DNA from: Aridibacter sp965216195
GTDB lineage: Bacteria > Acidobacteriota > Blastocatellia > Pyrinomonadales > Pyrinomonadaceae
Length of the DNA stretch: 64,000 bases
Direction: 5' to 3'
NCBI GenBank assembly: GCA_965216195.1
Contig: OZ244151.1
Coordinates: 558,001-622,000 of the forward strand
In this document: positions 1 to 8,394 of the stretch, in pieces
Numbering within the stretch: the first letter of the stretch is position 1
Layout: every line of letters begins with the position of its first letter
Notes under the pieces: model-generated
Databases searched by the model: none
What the model was told of the DNA's origin: nothing
The model's input: the letters and a program-made list of their open reading frames with translations, nothing else
Position numbers and translations under genes: made by a program

Positions 1-2
1 GG

Positions 3-131
3 CTCGAGCCCTGGCATATTTGGCTTGCGATTCTCGCCGGACATTTCACCCGTTGCATGCTGAGTATATTTCGTTTTCGACAAGGGAATTGGCGGCATAT
101 CAAGGTCAACATCGACGAAACTGTCGGCTAA
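3..131 (+). CDS. C-terminal end of an unidentified membrane-associated protein (5' cut by window edge)
   Basis: An open frame enters from the left edge and stops with TAA at 129-131, giving 42 residues. It begins with a hydrophobic, aromatic stretch (LEPWHIWLAILAGHFTR) that could be the last membrane segment, followed by a basic, arginine-rich tail. Such an ending is compatible with a polytopic membrane glycosyltransferase, but this is a guess and no catalytic motif is in view. It lies upstream of nadC on the same strand; about 125 non-coding bases separate the two, in which I see no clear promoter. Confidence 0.45.
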   Translation, partial: LEPWHIWLAILAGHFTRCMLSIFRFRQGNWRHIKVNIDETVG

Positions 132-257
132 CTACTATAAGAATTAGAACGGACGTTTAGCGGTTTTCGCATTTAAGTCGATCCACGACTCCAGCGCAGA
201 TCAATCAGGAAGCGCATTTCGTGCCTATATTTCCGATATGTGCTAACTTATCTCGTT

Positions 258-1115
258 ATGAACCTCTTGGAAAATGGCGACATTCTGGCGGCGCTGGCCG
301 AATTCCTCGCTGAAGATATCGGTCGGGGAGATATTACGACACAATCGACGGTTCCCGATGGAATCAAAGGCGTAGGAAGCTTTCTTGCAAAGGAAGATCT
401 GGTGATTTGCGGAATGAAAATCGCGGAAGCGGTTTTCGAACAGCTAGATCCAGACAGCCCTGAAATAGATACCAAACACAAAGATGGCGATGAAGTAGAA
501 TCGGGAAAAATTTTCGGAACGCTCGATGGTTTTGCTGATGTACTGTTAACCGGGGAGAGGCTTGCGCTAAACCTTATGCAGCGGATGTCCGGAATCGCTA
601 CGCTTTCGCGACAATACGCGAATGCAGTTGAGGGCACGGGGGCACGGGTGGTGGATACGCGAAAGACTACACCGGGTTTGCGCATGCTTGAAAAATACGC
701 CGTCGGGGTTGGCGGATGTAAAAACCATCGTTTGGGACTTGATGACGGAGTTTTGATAAAGGACAACCACATAGCGCTTGCCGGTGGCGTAAAAGAAGCG
801 ATCGATGCAGCTAAATCGAGGGTTGGACATTTGCATAAGATTGAAATCGAAGTGATGAACTGGGGACAGCTTCGCGAGGCGATACAGGCTGGCGCGGATA
901 TTGTGATGTTGGATAATCAAACACCCGAGGAAACGGAAAAACTTGTTAACATGGCGCGCGAAATGAATCCGAACGTGCTGCTGGAGGCATCTGGCGGTAT
1001 GAATCTCGACACTGTCAGGTCGTATGCCGAAGCCGGTGTCGATTTGATCTCCGTAGGTCGTTTAACGCACTCCGCACGAGCAATGGATATTTCGTTTAAG
1101 ATAAAAACGTTGTAG
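258..1115 (+). CDS. nadC: Nicotinate-nucleotide pyrophosphorylase (carboxylating)
   Basis: Quinolinate phosphoribosyltransferase, which turns quinolinate and PRPP into nicotinate mononucleotide, CO2 and pyrophosphate in de novo NAD synthesis (cytosol). The 285 residues match the family length. The family core is clear: DTRKTTPGLR near residues 133-142, then GGCKNHRLGLDDGVLIKDNH, with the Arg, Lys and His residues that bind quinolinate and PRPP, followed by KIEIEV and a C-terminal GVDLISVGRLTHS phosphate-binding loop. An in-frame GTG lies 18 bases upstream at 240, but the ATG at 258 fits the family N-terminus better. Neither start has a good Shine-Dalgarno. No nadA or nadB is in the window. 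Confidence 0.95.
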   Translation: MNLLENGDILAALAEFLAEDIGRGDITTQSTVPDGIKGVGSFLAKEDLVICGMKIAEAVFEQLDPDSPEIDTKHKDGDEVESGKIFGTLDGFADVLLTGERLALNLMQRMSGIATLSRQYANAVEGTGARVVDTRKTTPGLRMLEKYAVGVGGCKNHRLGLDDGVLIKDNHIALAGGVKEAIDAAKSRVGHLHKIEIEVMNWGQLREAIQAGADIVMLDNQTPEETEKLVNMAREMNPNVLLEASGGMNLDTVRSYAEAGVDLISVGRLTHSARAMDISFKIKTL

Positions 1116-1149
1116 ACCTCAGAGAACGACAAAGGAGTGTCCGGGTTTG

Positions 1150-1231
1150 TGTTGGCGGCGCGGATCGTCTTCCAGATTTTGCCCGATCGGGACATTTTGA
1201 TAATAGCCCAGCCGTAAACGACCGGGGTATT
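1150..1231. repeat. Decayed copy of a REP-like repeat
   Basis: Bases 1206-1230 repeat, with a few changes, the right end of the 146-bp element at 41553-41698 (shared core GCCCAGCCGTAAACGA). The preceding bases also keep the GCCC-loop-GGG hairpin seen there. The left terminal repeat is not recognisable, so this is a decayed or partial copy. It lies in the gap between nadC and the DUF1499 gene. Confidence 0.6.
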
Positions 1232-1315
1232 GTAATAAAATCCTAAGGGATGGAATTACATTGCAGCTTTTTTCATGAATAATTGTTCGGCAACAAAATT
1301 TAGGACACAAATAAA

Positions 1316-1762
1316 ATGAAGAAAATTCTGATCGCTATTGTCGTGTTGTTGGTTCTTTTTGCTGTTGCAATACTTTTTGTCGGGCGAACTTTTTATCCGG
1401 ACAATATTGCGGAAACGTCAAAAGACGGTGGCACCAAAAACCTAAAAACGCGTGTTTATGAGAAGGACATCGCTCAAGTAAAAAACGCAGTAAAAGAAAT
1501 CATACCGACGCTTTCCACATATGGGGGAGAGTGGAAAATAGTTGAAAGGGCGGCAGGAAGCGGTACGGCGAAAGAGGTGATTTCGGTAGAAGTTCCGGTC
1601 GTTGTTTTTACAGATGATTTGGAAGTTTCCCTGGAGGAAACCGATGCCGGCAAAGTGCGCGTTGATGTTCGTTCGCAATCAAGAGTAGGGAAGAGCGATT
1701 TTGGCGAGAACGCCCGTCACGTAAGAAAGTTATTGGCTGCACTCGACCAAAAATTGCAGTGA
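1316..1762 (+). CDS. DUF1499 family membrane-anchored protein
   Basis: A 148-residue protein with an N-terminal hydrophobic helix (about residues 4-24) and a soluble domain facing the periplasm. The C-terminal block VDVRSQSRVGKSDFGENARH (about 117-136) and the following LLAALD are the signature of DUF1499, whose members have no firmly established biochemical role. The start ATG is followed by a typical charged MKK and then the anchor. It is followed by a convergent CPBP protease gene 7 bases away. The family call rests on the C-terminal signature; the function is unknown. Confidence 0.75.
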   Translation: MKKILIAIVVLLVLFAVAILFVGRTFYPDNIAETSKDGGTKNLKTRVYEKDIAQVKNAVKEIIPTLSTYGGEWKIVERAAGSGTAKEVISVEVPVVVFTDDLEVSLEETDAGKVRVDVRSQSRVGKSDFGENARHVRKLLAALDQKLQ

Positions 1763-1769
1763 GTATTTA

Positions 1770-2744
1770 TTATGATTGTTTTGCAATCAGCGTTTCAGCA
1801 GGAATTTCCTTACTTGTCAGGGCGAGCATCTCGTCAGTAGATTTAAGGATCGGCAAAAACCAAATTGCGATTGTAGACAATACCAGTGCTACGGTGCATG
1901 CAATTCCACCCTCGAGACCATAGTCTCCTCCCGTTATCCATTTCGGGCCGGAATCAATTTCAGTAAATAAAGGTGCTGGCGTAAGGTTTGTTAGTCCGCT
2001 GACTTCAATTCCAAAAAATGCTCCCTGAACCCAGTTCCAGGCAAAATGCAGCCCAAACGCTAACCAGAGCGTGCGCGTTTTTAGGTACGCTGCGCCGAGC
2101 CAAACTCCGGCAAGGGCTGTGTTTGTAAAGGAAAACCAATTCACCGAAGGATTTCCAAGGTGTCCTGAGGCGAAAAGCAGAGATGTTATAACAATTGCAA
2201 GCCAACCTAAGTTTGCGCGCGTGAAAGTCTGGAAAATATACCCGCGAGCGAAAGCCTCTTCAAACGCTGCGCCAAAAACGAAAATGACTAGCGACATCGC
2301 GAGCGTAATCAAAATTGCTGAACTTCCGGCTTCAGAGTTGAAGGAAAAACTCAAATTCCCAAAAGCGACCGAGAATAAAATCGCTACTCCGATAGCCAAG
2401 GCTCCAAACAAAACCCCGAGAGCGAGATCTTTAAACCAGTTTTTCGTAAACCAGGCGCCAAGCGCACGAAACGGCAGTCCTTCGAAATATTTTCCACAGA
2501 GCCAGCCGAGAAACAATGCGGTGACGAGCCCGATCGTACTTCCGAAGATTCTGGCAAGCAGAGAGTTTTCACTAAACCCGATCGGCAGTTTGATGAGAAT
2601 AAAAGCGAAAGCCCCACCCAAAATGGCAGACAAAAGGAAAAAGAATATCAGGAAAAACAGGAATCTCCACCCGCTTCGGATTCGTCCATATTGATTGAAA
2701 AAAATGTCGTTCACTTCGGGGGATTTTACTTCATTGCAATGCAA
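1770..2744 (-). CDS. CPBP-family intramembrane glutamic protease (CAAX/Abi type)
   Basis: A 324-residue polytopic membrane protein with about eight hydrophobic segments. The three conserved CPBP blocks are visible: EEAFARGYIFQ (Glu-Glu and Arg of the active site, about residues 161-171), LLFASGHLGN (His) and GLHFAWNWVQG (His/Asn). Family members cleave membrane-embedded substrates or prenylated proteins; the substrate here is unknown. The start is uncertain: the longest frame begins at a TTG (2744), while an in-frame GTG at 2714 gives a shorter N-terminus. The gene is divergent from the NtrY-like kinase, with only 26 bases between the longest possible frames. Confidence 0.85.
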   Translation of the reverse strand: MHCNEVKSPEVNDIFFNQYGRIRSGWRFLFFLIFFFLLSAILGGAFAFILIKLPIGFSENSLLARIFGSTIGLVTALFLGWLCGKYFEGLPFRALGAWFTKNWFKDLALGVLFGALAIGVAILFSVAFGNLSFSFNSEAGSSAILITLAMSLVIFVFGAAFEEAFARGYIFQTFTRANLGWLAIVITSLLFASGHLGNPSVNWFSFTNTALAGVWLGAAYLKTRTLWLAFGLHFAWNWVQGAFFGIEVSGLTNLTPAPLFTEIDSGPKWITGGDYGLEGGIACTVALVLSTIAIWFLPILKSTDEMLALTSKEIPAETLIAKQS

Positions 2745-2770
2745 AACACACGAACTCGCGCCCCTATTTT

Positions 2771-4927
2771 ATGCTAAACTTAGAGCCCGTGAATCAAAAT
2801 CGCCGAAAAACTGACATGCCTCAAAGGCGCAAACCGCCGTGGGTACTTGGCGGAATTGTGTTGCTGCTGCTGACGTTTCTCTTTTTGCTTCAGTCGTCAA
2901 ATCTTTGGAAAACTCTGACAGTAGATTCGGCGAGCGACACAATACTTCTATATGCTCTCTCTTCGCTTAATTTCATTGCCTTTGTCATTTTCGCGTTTAT
3001 CTTCATTCGTAGCCTGCTAAAGCTGCGGCAGGAGCGTCGCGCGCTACAAATCGGCTCGAAAATGAAAACGCGTCTGCTGATTTATTTCTTTGGAATCAGC
3101 CTTTTACCTCTGATTGCGATGGCAGTTTTTTCCTATCTGTTTATGAATCGCGCGCTTGAGCGCTGGTTTACGCAGATTCCCGAAAAGGTTGTGCGCGAAG
3201 CCGGTTTTCGACAGACCTCTGAAATGCTCGCAAAAATCTCCGATAATCCAAATCTCACGAGCGCTGAACTGCAGAAGCTGATTGATGCCGGGAGTTTTAC
3301 GCGATTGGAAATTCTATCTCCTAAGCTCGAATCGATTGCCTTAGCAGAGCGCGGTATTGAACCGGAAAAGACTGAGGAGTTGGCGCGTGTTGTGACGCTC
3401 ATTAATGAAGGAAAATTTCAGGATGCGTCGTTATCCGATGGGAAGGATTTTGACGCAGACGTTAAGGATCAGTCTGATGGGCGAAAGTTTGTGGCGATTT
3501 TGGATATGGAGAATCTCAATCCAATTACCCAAGAATCACTGGCGCAGTTTGACAGGTTGAAATCCCAGCAAGGGTTTATACGTCAAATCGGAATGACGAC
3601 CCTTGGGTTGATGACATTTTTGTTGATATTTGCCTCGTCCTGGATGGCATTTTATGTAGCTAAAGGACTTACGAGACCGATTCGGGCGCTTGCCGAAGGT
3701 GCCGAGGAAATTACGCGCGGAAAGCTGGGTTATCGAGTAGATGTTTTCGCCGAGGACGAACTCCAAATTTTGATAAACGCGTTTAATGAGATGTCCGGAA
3801 AATTGGAAGAAAACGCGGACGAACTCAGAGAGCGCAGGCGCTATATCGAGACAGTTTTGCAATCACTTTCAATGGGAGTGGTTTCTTTTGACGACGAAAA
3901 CCGAATTACTACTATAAACAAAACTGCAAAGCAGATGCTTAAGCTGGAAGACGACGATTTTGGCAAGCTCCGGCTCAAGCAGATCGTTAGCGGCGAAAAC
4001 TACTCGGTGTTGGCAAAGCTGATTTCCAGGGCGAAAAGAATAGGACAAGCTACGGAGCAAACAAAATTGTTGCGCGAAAACGGTGAAGAAAGTTTGGAAA
4101 AAGGCGCAGATTTACCGGTTGCACTTACGGCTTCTGCCCTGCCTGATGGAAACGGCGCAGTGCTTGTAATTGAAGACCTGTCAGAGCTTATCGCTGCGCA
4201 GAGGGCTTCGGCGTGGCGAGAAGTAGCACGTAGAATGGCACATGAAATTAAGAATCCCCTGACACCGATTCAGCTTTCTGCTGAGCGAATTGCGAAGCAG
4301 GTTTCGAGCCGGCCGACCTTCGTGAGCAGTCCCGTTTCGGGTGATGCGCCGATCGGAGATGGCAAGACGGAGAAGGTAGTTAAAGACGGAACGGAAACGA
4401 TTTTGCGTGAAGTTAGTTCGCTCAAGTCAATGGTCAACGAGTTTTCGAGGTTTGCACGTTTGCCAAATGTAGAGCTCAAAAACGGAAATATCAACGACGT
4501 GATAGAGCAAACACTTGCGCTCTATACGGATCGGAGCTCGGATATCATTATCGAGTCGCGATTGGACGAAAACCTACCGGATACCTTGGTCGACGCTGAG
4601 CAGCTCAAACGCGTTTTTGTGAATTTGATTGATAATTCGATCGAGGCGTTTGATGCATCGCATTCGGAGAAGAAGATTCTAGTATCCACCAGGTACGACA
4701 GTGCGAGAGATTTAGCGGTGGCGGAAGTGGTGGACAATGGAAACGGAATTCCGCCAAAAGATTTCTCGAGACTCTTTCAGCCTTATTTTTCGACAAAAGG
4801 AAGGGGAACCGGACTTGGACTTGCGATCGTGCAAAGAATTGTAAGTGAACATCGCGGAAGGATTCGGGCAGCGTCAAATTCGAGCGGAGGCGCGAAATTT
4901 ATTATCGAATTGCCAACTTCAAATTAG
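2771..4927 (+). CDS. NtrY-type membrane sensor histidine kinase
   Basis: A 718-residue sensor kinase. The order is two N-terminal membrane helices, a third near residue 105, a periplasmic region, a fourth helix (about 275-295), HAMP (about 297-350), PAS (about 360-470), HisKA with the H-box RRMAHEIKNPLTPIQLS (His near 490) and HATPase with DNGNGIP and GTGLGL. The long LTPIQLSAERIA H-box is typical of NtrY. It autophosphorylates and passes phosphate to the response regulator 55 bases downstream. The start is uncertain: TATGCTAAACT at the annotated ATG resembles a -10 box, so GTG 2789 or ATG 2816 may be the true start. In proteobacteria NtrYX responds to nitrogen or redox state; the signal here is unknown. 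Confidence 0.88.
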   Translation: MLNLEPVNQNRRKTDMPQRRKPPWVLGGIVLLLLTFLFLLQSSNLWKTLTVDSASDTILLYALSSLNFIAFVIFAFIFIRSLLKLRQERRALQIGSKMKTRLLIYFFGISLLPLIAMAVFSYLFMNRALERWFTQIPEKVVREAGFRQTSEMLAKISDNPNLTSAELQKLIDAGSFTRLEILSPKLESIALAERGIEPEKTEELARVVTLINEGKFQDASLSDGKDFDADVKDQSDGRKFVAILDMENLNPITQESLAQFDRLKSQQGFIRQIGMTTLGLMTFLLIFASSWMAFYVAKGLTRPIRALAEGAEEITRGKLGYRVDVFAEDELQILINAFNEMSGKLEENADELRERRRYIETVLQSLSMGVVSFDDENRITTINKTAKQMLKLEDDDFGKLRLKQIVSGENYSVLAKLISRAKRIGQATEQTKLLRENGEESLEKGADLPVALTASALPDGNGAVLVIEDLSELIAAQRASAWREVARRMAHEIKNPLTPIQLSAERIAKQVSSRPTFVSSPVSGDAPIGDGKTEKVVKDGTETILREVSSLKSMVNEFSRFARLPNVELKNGNINDVIEQTLALYTDRSSDIIIESRLDENLPDTLVDAEQLKRVFVNLIDNSIEAFDASHSEKKILVSTRYDSARDLAVAEVVDNGNGIPPKDFSRLFQPYFSTKGRGTGLGLAIVQRIVSEHRGRIRAASNSSGGAKFIIELPTSN

Positions 4928-4982
4928 ATTGGAATTATGGCAAAGTTTGTTGGGCGGGTGTTGAGCCTGCCCGATTTACGTT

Positions 4983-6353
4983 ATGGCAACGCAAAACACG
5001 GTACTGGTTGTTGATGACGAACGCGGAATTCGCGAGACTCTGCGAGGTGTGCTCGAGGATGAGCAGTTCAACGTTGATACGGTCGAATCGGGTGAAGAGT
5101 GCTTAAAGATTGTGGAATCAACGAATTACGGTTGTATTTTGCTTGACGTTTGGCTTCCCGGAATCGATGGACTGGAGACGCTCAAGAAGCTTCGGGAGAG
5201 CGGAAACGATTCGGCGGTTGTAATGATTTCGGGGCACGGAAATATTGAAACGGCTGTAAACGCAACAAAATTGGGCGCTTTTGACTTCATAGAAAAACCG
5301 CTGAGCCTAGATCGCACTGTCCTCACCGTAAGAAATGCGATCAAGCAACGAGAGCTCGAACGTGTCAACAAAAATCTCAGTGACCAACTCCGATGCGAGT
5401 ATGAAATGGTTGGCAATTCAGTTGCGATGCGCGCATTGAGGAAGCAAATTTCTATTGTTGCTCCAACTGACGGACGGGTTTTGATCTCAGGCGAATCCGG
5501 CACAGGAAAGGAACTTGTTGCCAGAGCAATTCACTCACGCTCGAAACGAAAAGAAGCGCCTTTCGTTGAGATAAATTCGGCGGCGATTCCTGAGGATTTA
5601 GTCGAATCCGAACTCTTCGGGCATGCCAAAGGAGCTTTTTCGGGAGCGACAAAGGCAAAAAAAGGGAAGTTTGAAATTGCGGACGGCGCAACGCTTTTCC
5701 TAGATGAAATTGGCGACATGAGCGCAAGGGTTCAGGCAAAAATGCTGCGCGTTCTTGAAGAGCAGAGGTTTGAACGCGTAGGGAGCAATACGCCTGTAAA
5801 CGTTGATGTGAGAGTGATTTCCGCGACCAACAAGAGACTCGACGACCTAATTGAAAACGGCGGGTTTCGCACGGATCTTTTTTATCGTTTGAACGTGATT
5901 CCCTTTCAAATTCCACCGCTTCGTGATCGCCTCGAGGACGTTCCCGCACTTGTCGAACATTTTAACCAGAAATTTTCGGTGGAATATGCAAAAACTCCGA
6001 AAGAGTTCACGGCGGATTCGATTGAAGCACTTCAGAATTATCAGTGGATTGGAAACGTTCGCGAACTCCGAAACACAGTCGAGCGAATTGTGATTATGAA
6101 TCACCGCGCGAAGATTCGCCTGGACGATTTGCCCGACGTAAAACCTGGCGATGAGCCAATCGCATCTTCATTTCGGTTTCCGTCATTTAAGGAAGCAACG
6201 GACGCGTATCAAAGGGAATTTATACTTCACAAGTTGGCGGAAACGGACGGTAATGTAACGAAAGCCGCCGAGGCCATGGGTGTTGACCGTAGTCATTTGC
6301 ATCGACGTATGAAGAATCTCGGAATCAATTCCGACACGTTACGTGATAATTAG
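4983..6353 (+). CDS. NtrX-type sigma-54-dependent response regulator
   Basis: A 456-residue activator with a receiver domain (phospho-acceptor Asp55 in LLDVWLPGIDG, Lys in FIEKP), an AAA+ domain (Walker A GESGTGKE near 170, Walker B FLDEIGD) and a Fis-type HTH at the C-terminus (TKAAEAMGVDRSHLHRRMKN). The sigma-54 contact loop reads GAFSGA near 217 instead of the canonical GAFTGA, a conservative Thr-to-Ser change. It is the cognate partner of the upstream kinase. Its stop codon overlaps the convergent Nudix gene by four bases. Expected to drive sigma-54 promoters if the loop works. Confidence 0.9.
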   Translation: MATQNTVLVVDDERGIRETLRGVLEDEQFNVDTVESGEECLKIVESTNYGCILLDVWLPGIDGLETLKKLRESGNDSAVVMISGHGNIETAVNATKLGAFDFIEKPLSLDRTVLTVRNAIKQRELERVNKNLSDQLRCEYEMVGNSVAMRALRKQISIVAPTDGRVLISGESGTGKELVARAIHSRSKRKEAPFVEINSAAIPEDLVESELFGHAKGAFSGATKAKKGKFEIADGATLFLDEIGDMSARVQAKMLRVLEEQRFERVGSNTPVNVDVRVISATNKRLDDLIENGGFRTDLFYRLNVIPFQIPPLRDRLEDVPALVEHFNQKFSVEYAKTPKEFTADSIEALQNYQWIGNVRELRNTVERIVIMNHRAKIRLDDLPDVKPGDEPIASSFRFPSFKEATDAYQREFILHKLAETDGNVTKAAEAMGVDRSHLHRRMKNLGINSDTLRDN

Positions 6354-6757
6354 AGCAGTTTTTTTACGTGTTTAAATGCTCGCATGAAGATCGGCCGCCA
6401 GTCTTTATCCGGTTTTTGATTTAGTTTGAACCAGAAGAATTCAAATAAGTGTCCGCCATCATCTTCACAGAAAAACTCCCAGGACTGTTTTAGTTTTTTA
6501 GCGGGTCTGCATTTGTAAAAATACCAGATTTGATCGCGGTGCTTTGCCCGCCAGGCACCAAGAAATTTCACGGTGGAGACTTTCTTAATTCCGGATTCCT
6601 CATGCAATTCTCTTAACGCCGCAAATTTTGGTTTTTCGTTGGGCTTGATATTCCCGCGAACAAACTGAATCCCGGTTTTAGGATGACGGAACACAAGGAT
6701 CTCCCGTTTCGAGCCCTTTTTCCTCGTGATTATTGGACAAACCTTATGCGGTTTCAT
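6350..6757 (-). CDS. Nudix hydrolase
   Basis: A 135-residue single-domain protein with a complete Nudix box running from GNIKPNE to REL and EESGI (about residues 35-57), so all Mg-binding glutamates are kept. It hydrolyses a nucleoside diphosphate linked to another moiety; the substrate cannot be read from the sequence. The remainder is rich in Lys, Trp and Phe (DQIWYFYKC, FEFFWFKL). It is the last gene of a minus-strand run after msrB, 11 bases away. The Nudix box is certain; the substrate is unknown. Confidence 0.88.
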   Translation of the reverse strand: MKPHKVCPIITRKKGSKREILVFRHPKTGIQFVRGNIKPNEKPKFAALRELHEESGIKKVSTVKFLGAWRAKHRDQIWYFYKCRPAKKLKQSWEFFCEDDGGHLFEFFWFKLNQKPDKDWRPIFMRAFKHVKKLL

Positions 6758-6768
6758 GTTAATTATTG

Positions 6769-7242
6769 TTAGCTTTTTTGAGGTATGTCTTCGCCTTCGG
6801 CAAAGAAATCAAGTGCTGCTGAATTTATGCAATATCTTTGCCCAGTCGGTGGGGGACCGTCCGGAAACACATGTCCTTGATGTCCGTCACACCGTGCGCA
6901 ACGCGTTTCGGTACGAACCATACCGAGTTTTCTATCTTCGATGTAACGTATATGATCTTTATCAATCGGCTTGTAAAAAGAAGCCCAGCCTGTGCCCGAG
7001 GTAAACTTCGACCCCGAATGAAAAAGCGGAAGCCCGCAAAGCTTGCAGGCATAAGTACCGGTTTCCTTATTCTCCAAAAGACCTCCACAAAAAGGAGCCT
7101 CAGTACCGTGTTCGAGTAGGATATGATAAGACTCTTTATCCAAACTCTGCGCCAAACGTTCTCGCGCGTCATCCGAAATAGGTGACAGATCAAAACCCGA
7201 CTCGGAAAGGTTGCTGGTTTTCTTTGGCTTCATTGATTCCAT
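6769..7242 (-). CDS. msrB: Peptide-methionine (R)-S-oxide reductase
   Basis: A 157-residue MsrB, which reduces methionine-R-sulfoxide in oxidised proteins using thioredoxin. Two zinc CxxC pairs (CKLCG and CARCDGHQGHVF) and the catalytic Cys in RYCINSAAL (about residue 140) are present, with the family core SGTGWASFYKPI. There is no signal peptide, so it should be cytosolic. An alternative in-frame ATG lies 9 bases downstream of the chosen start. It sits between lpxD (62 bases upstream) and the Nudix gene, probably cotranscribed. Confidence 0.95.
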   Translation of the reverse strand: MESMKPKKTSNLSESGFDLSPISDDARERLAQSLDKESYHILLEHGTEAPFCGGLLENKETGTYACKLCGLPLFHSGSKFTSGTGWASFYKPIDKDHIRYIEDRKLGMVRTETRCARCDGHQGHVFPDGPPPTGQRYCINSAALDFFAEGEDIPQKS

Positions 7243-7304
7243 TAATAAGAGGGGACATCAGATTTTACGACATATTCTTGCAAGACTCCATATTGGGGGC
7301 AGAG

Positions 7305-8336
7305 TTAGAACTTTTCAGTAAGCTCTTTGAGCTTTTTTTCAAGTTTGCGAACCGATTTTGCCAGTTCCCCCAGGCGCCTGAATGCCGCTGTCGAACGGAG
7401 CCAATCGCGATTATCAAAAGCCGGAATTCCTGAAATTGTTTTACCTTTTTCGACATCGTGGGAGGTCGCAGATTTCGCCGTAACTACTGCATCATCACCG
7501 ACTTTGAGATGCCCCGCGATTCCAACCTGTCCTGCCAAAATTACACGTTTGCCAATCACGCTGCTGCCGGCAAGCCCCGTTTGCGAACAGATCAAGGCGT
7601 CTTCATCTATTGTGCAGGAATGTCCGATTTGTACCAGGTTATCGATTTTTGCGCCGCGTTTTATTCTACTTTCGCCGACGCTCGCGCAATCGATCGCGGT
7701 GTTTGCTCCGATCTCCACGTCATCCTCAATTACTACGCGACCAACTTGCGGAATCTTAAGCCATGATTTTTCTTTCGTTTTGGCGTAACCAAAACCATCT
7801 GAGCCGATCGTGGAATTATTGTGAATAATACAGTTAGTGCCAATTTCACAGTTTTCCCGAACGGAGACTCCGGAGTGGATTGTTGTATCCTTTCCGATTT
7901 TGACGCCGTCGTAAATAGTAACGTTTGGAAAAATCTTTACGCCCGCCGCAATCACACAGTTTTTTCCGATTACGACGTTGGCGCAAATCTCCGCGTTTTC
8001 CGAAACGGATGTCGTTTCGTCAATTGCCGCCGTTTTATGAACGGATGGAACAATTCGCGGTGACGGATGAAAGGCTTGTAAGGCTTTTGTGTAGGCCACG
8101 TAAGCGTCCGGGGACCGCAGAATTGCGATGTCGCCGCGGTCAATTTCGACACCGTCGCTTAAGAAAACCGCATCCGCTTCGGTAGTTTCAACCTGCGGTG
8201 TATATTTCGGGTTTGCCAAAAACGAGATTTCGCCGGACTTAGCAATATCGAGTCCTGCCGCTGCTGTTATTTCCAAATCCGAGTCGCCCTGGTCAATTTT
8301 GGAACCGGTTTTTTCAGCCAATTCTGAAAGTTTCAT
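7305..8336 (-). CDS. lpxD: UDP-3-O-(3-hydroxyacyl)glucosamine N-acyltransferase
   Basis: LpxD, third step of lipid A synthesis: transfers a hydroxyacyl chain from ACP to the 2-amino group of UDP-3-O-acylglucosamine. The 343 residues comprise the N-terminal uridine-binding domain (about 1-100), a long left-handed hexapeptide beta-helix (about 105-300) and a C-terminal helix ending in KKLKELTEKF. The presumed catalytic His lies in NLVQIGHSCTID. This indicates an LPS-bearing outer membrane. No lpxA or lpxB is adjacent; it is downstream of priA by 58 bases on the same strand. Confidence 0.95.
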   Translation of the reverse strand: MKLSELAEKTGSKIDQGDSDLEITAAAGLDIAKSGEISFLANPKYTPQVETTEADAVFLSDGVEIDRGDIAILRSPDAYVAYTKALQAFHPSPRIVPSVHKTAAIDETTSVSENAEICANVVIGKNCVIAAGVKIFPNVTIYDGVKIGKDTTIHSGVSVRENCEIGTNCIIHNNSTIGSDGFGYAKTKEKSWLKIPQVGRVVIEDDVEIGANTAIDCASVGESRIKRGAKIDNLVQIGHSCTIDEDALICSQTGLAGSSVIGKRVILAGQVGIAGHLKVGDDAVVTAKSATSHDVEKGKTISGIPAFDNRDWLRSTAAFRRLGELAKSVRKLEKKLKELTEKF

Positions 8337-8394
8337 AACGCAATTTTAACCCTAACTCGGTAAGGAGCAAATAACCAGAGGAGAAGTCTTCTGT

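Noticed and set aside
2071..2694. A 207-codon plus-strand frame opposite the CPBP protease
   Set aside because: Basic, repetitive composition without domains; explained as the antisense shadow of a membrane protein gene.
5452..5949. A 165-codon minus-strand frame inside the NtrX-type gene
   Set aside because: Overlaps a fully conserved AAA+ domain on the plus strand; Arg/Ser-rich shadow.
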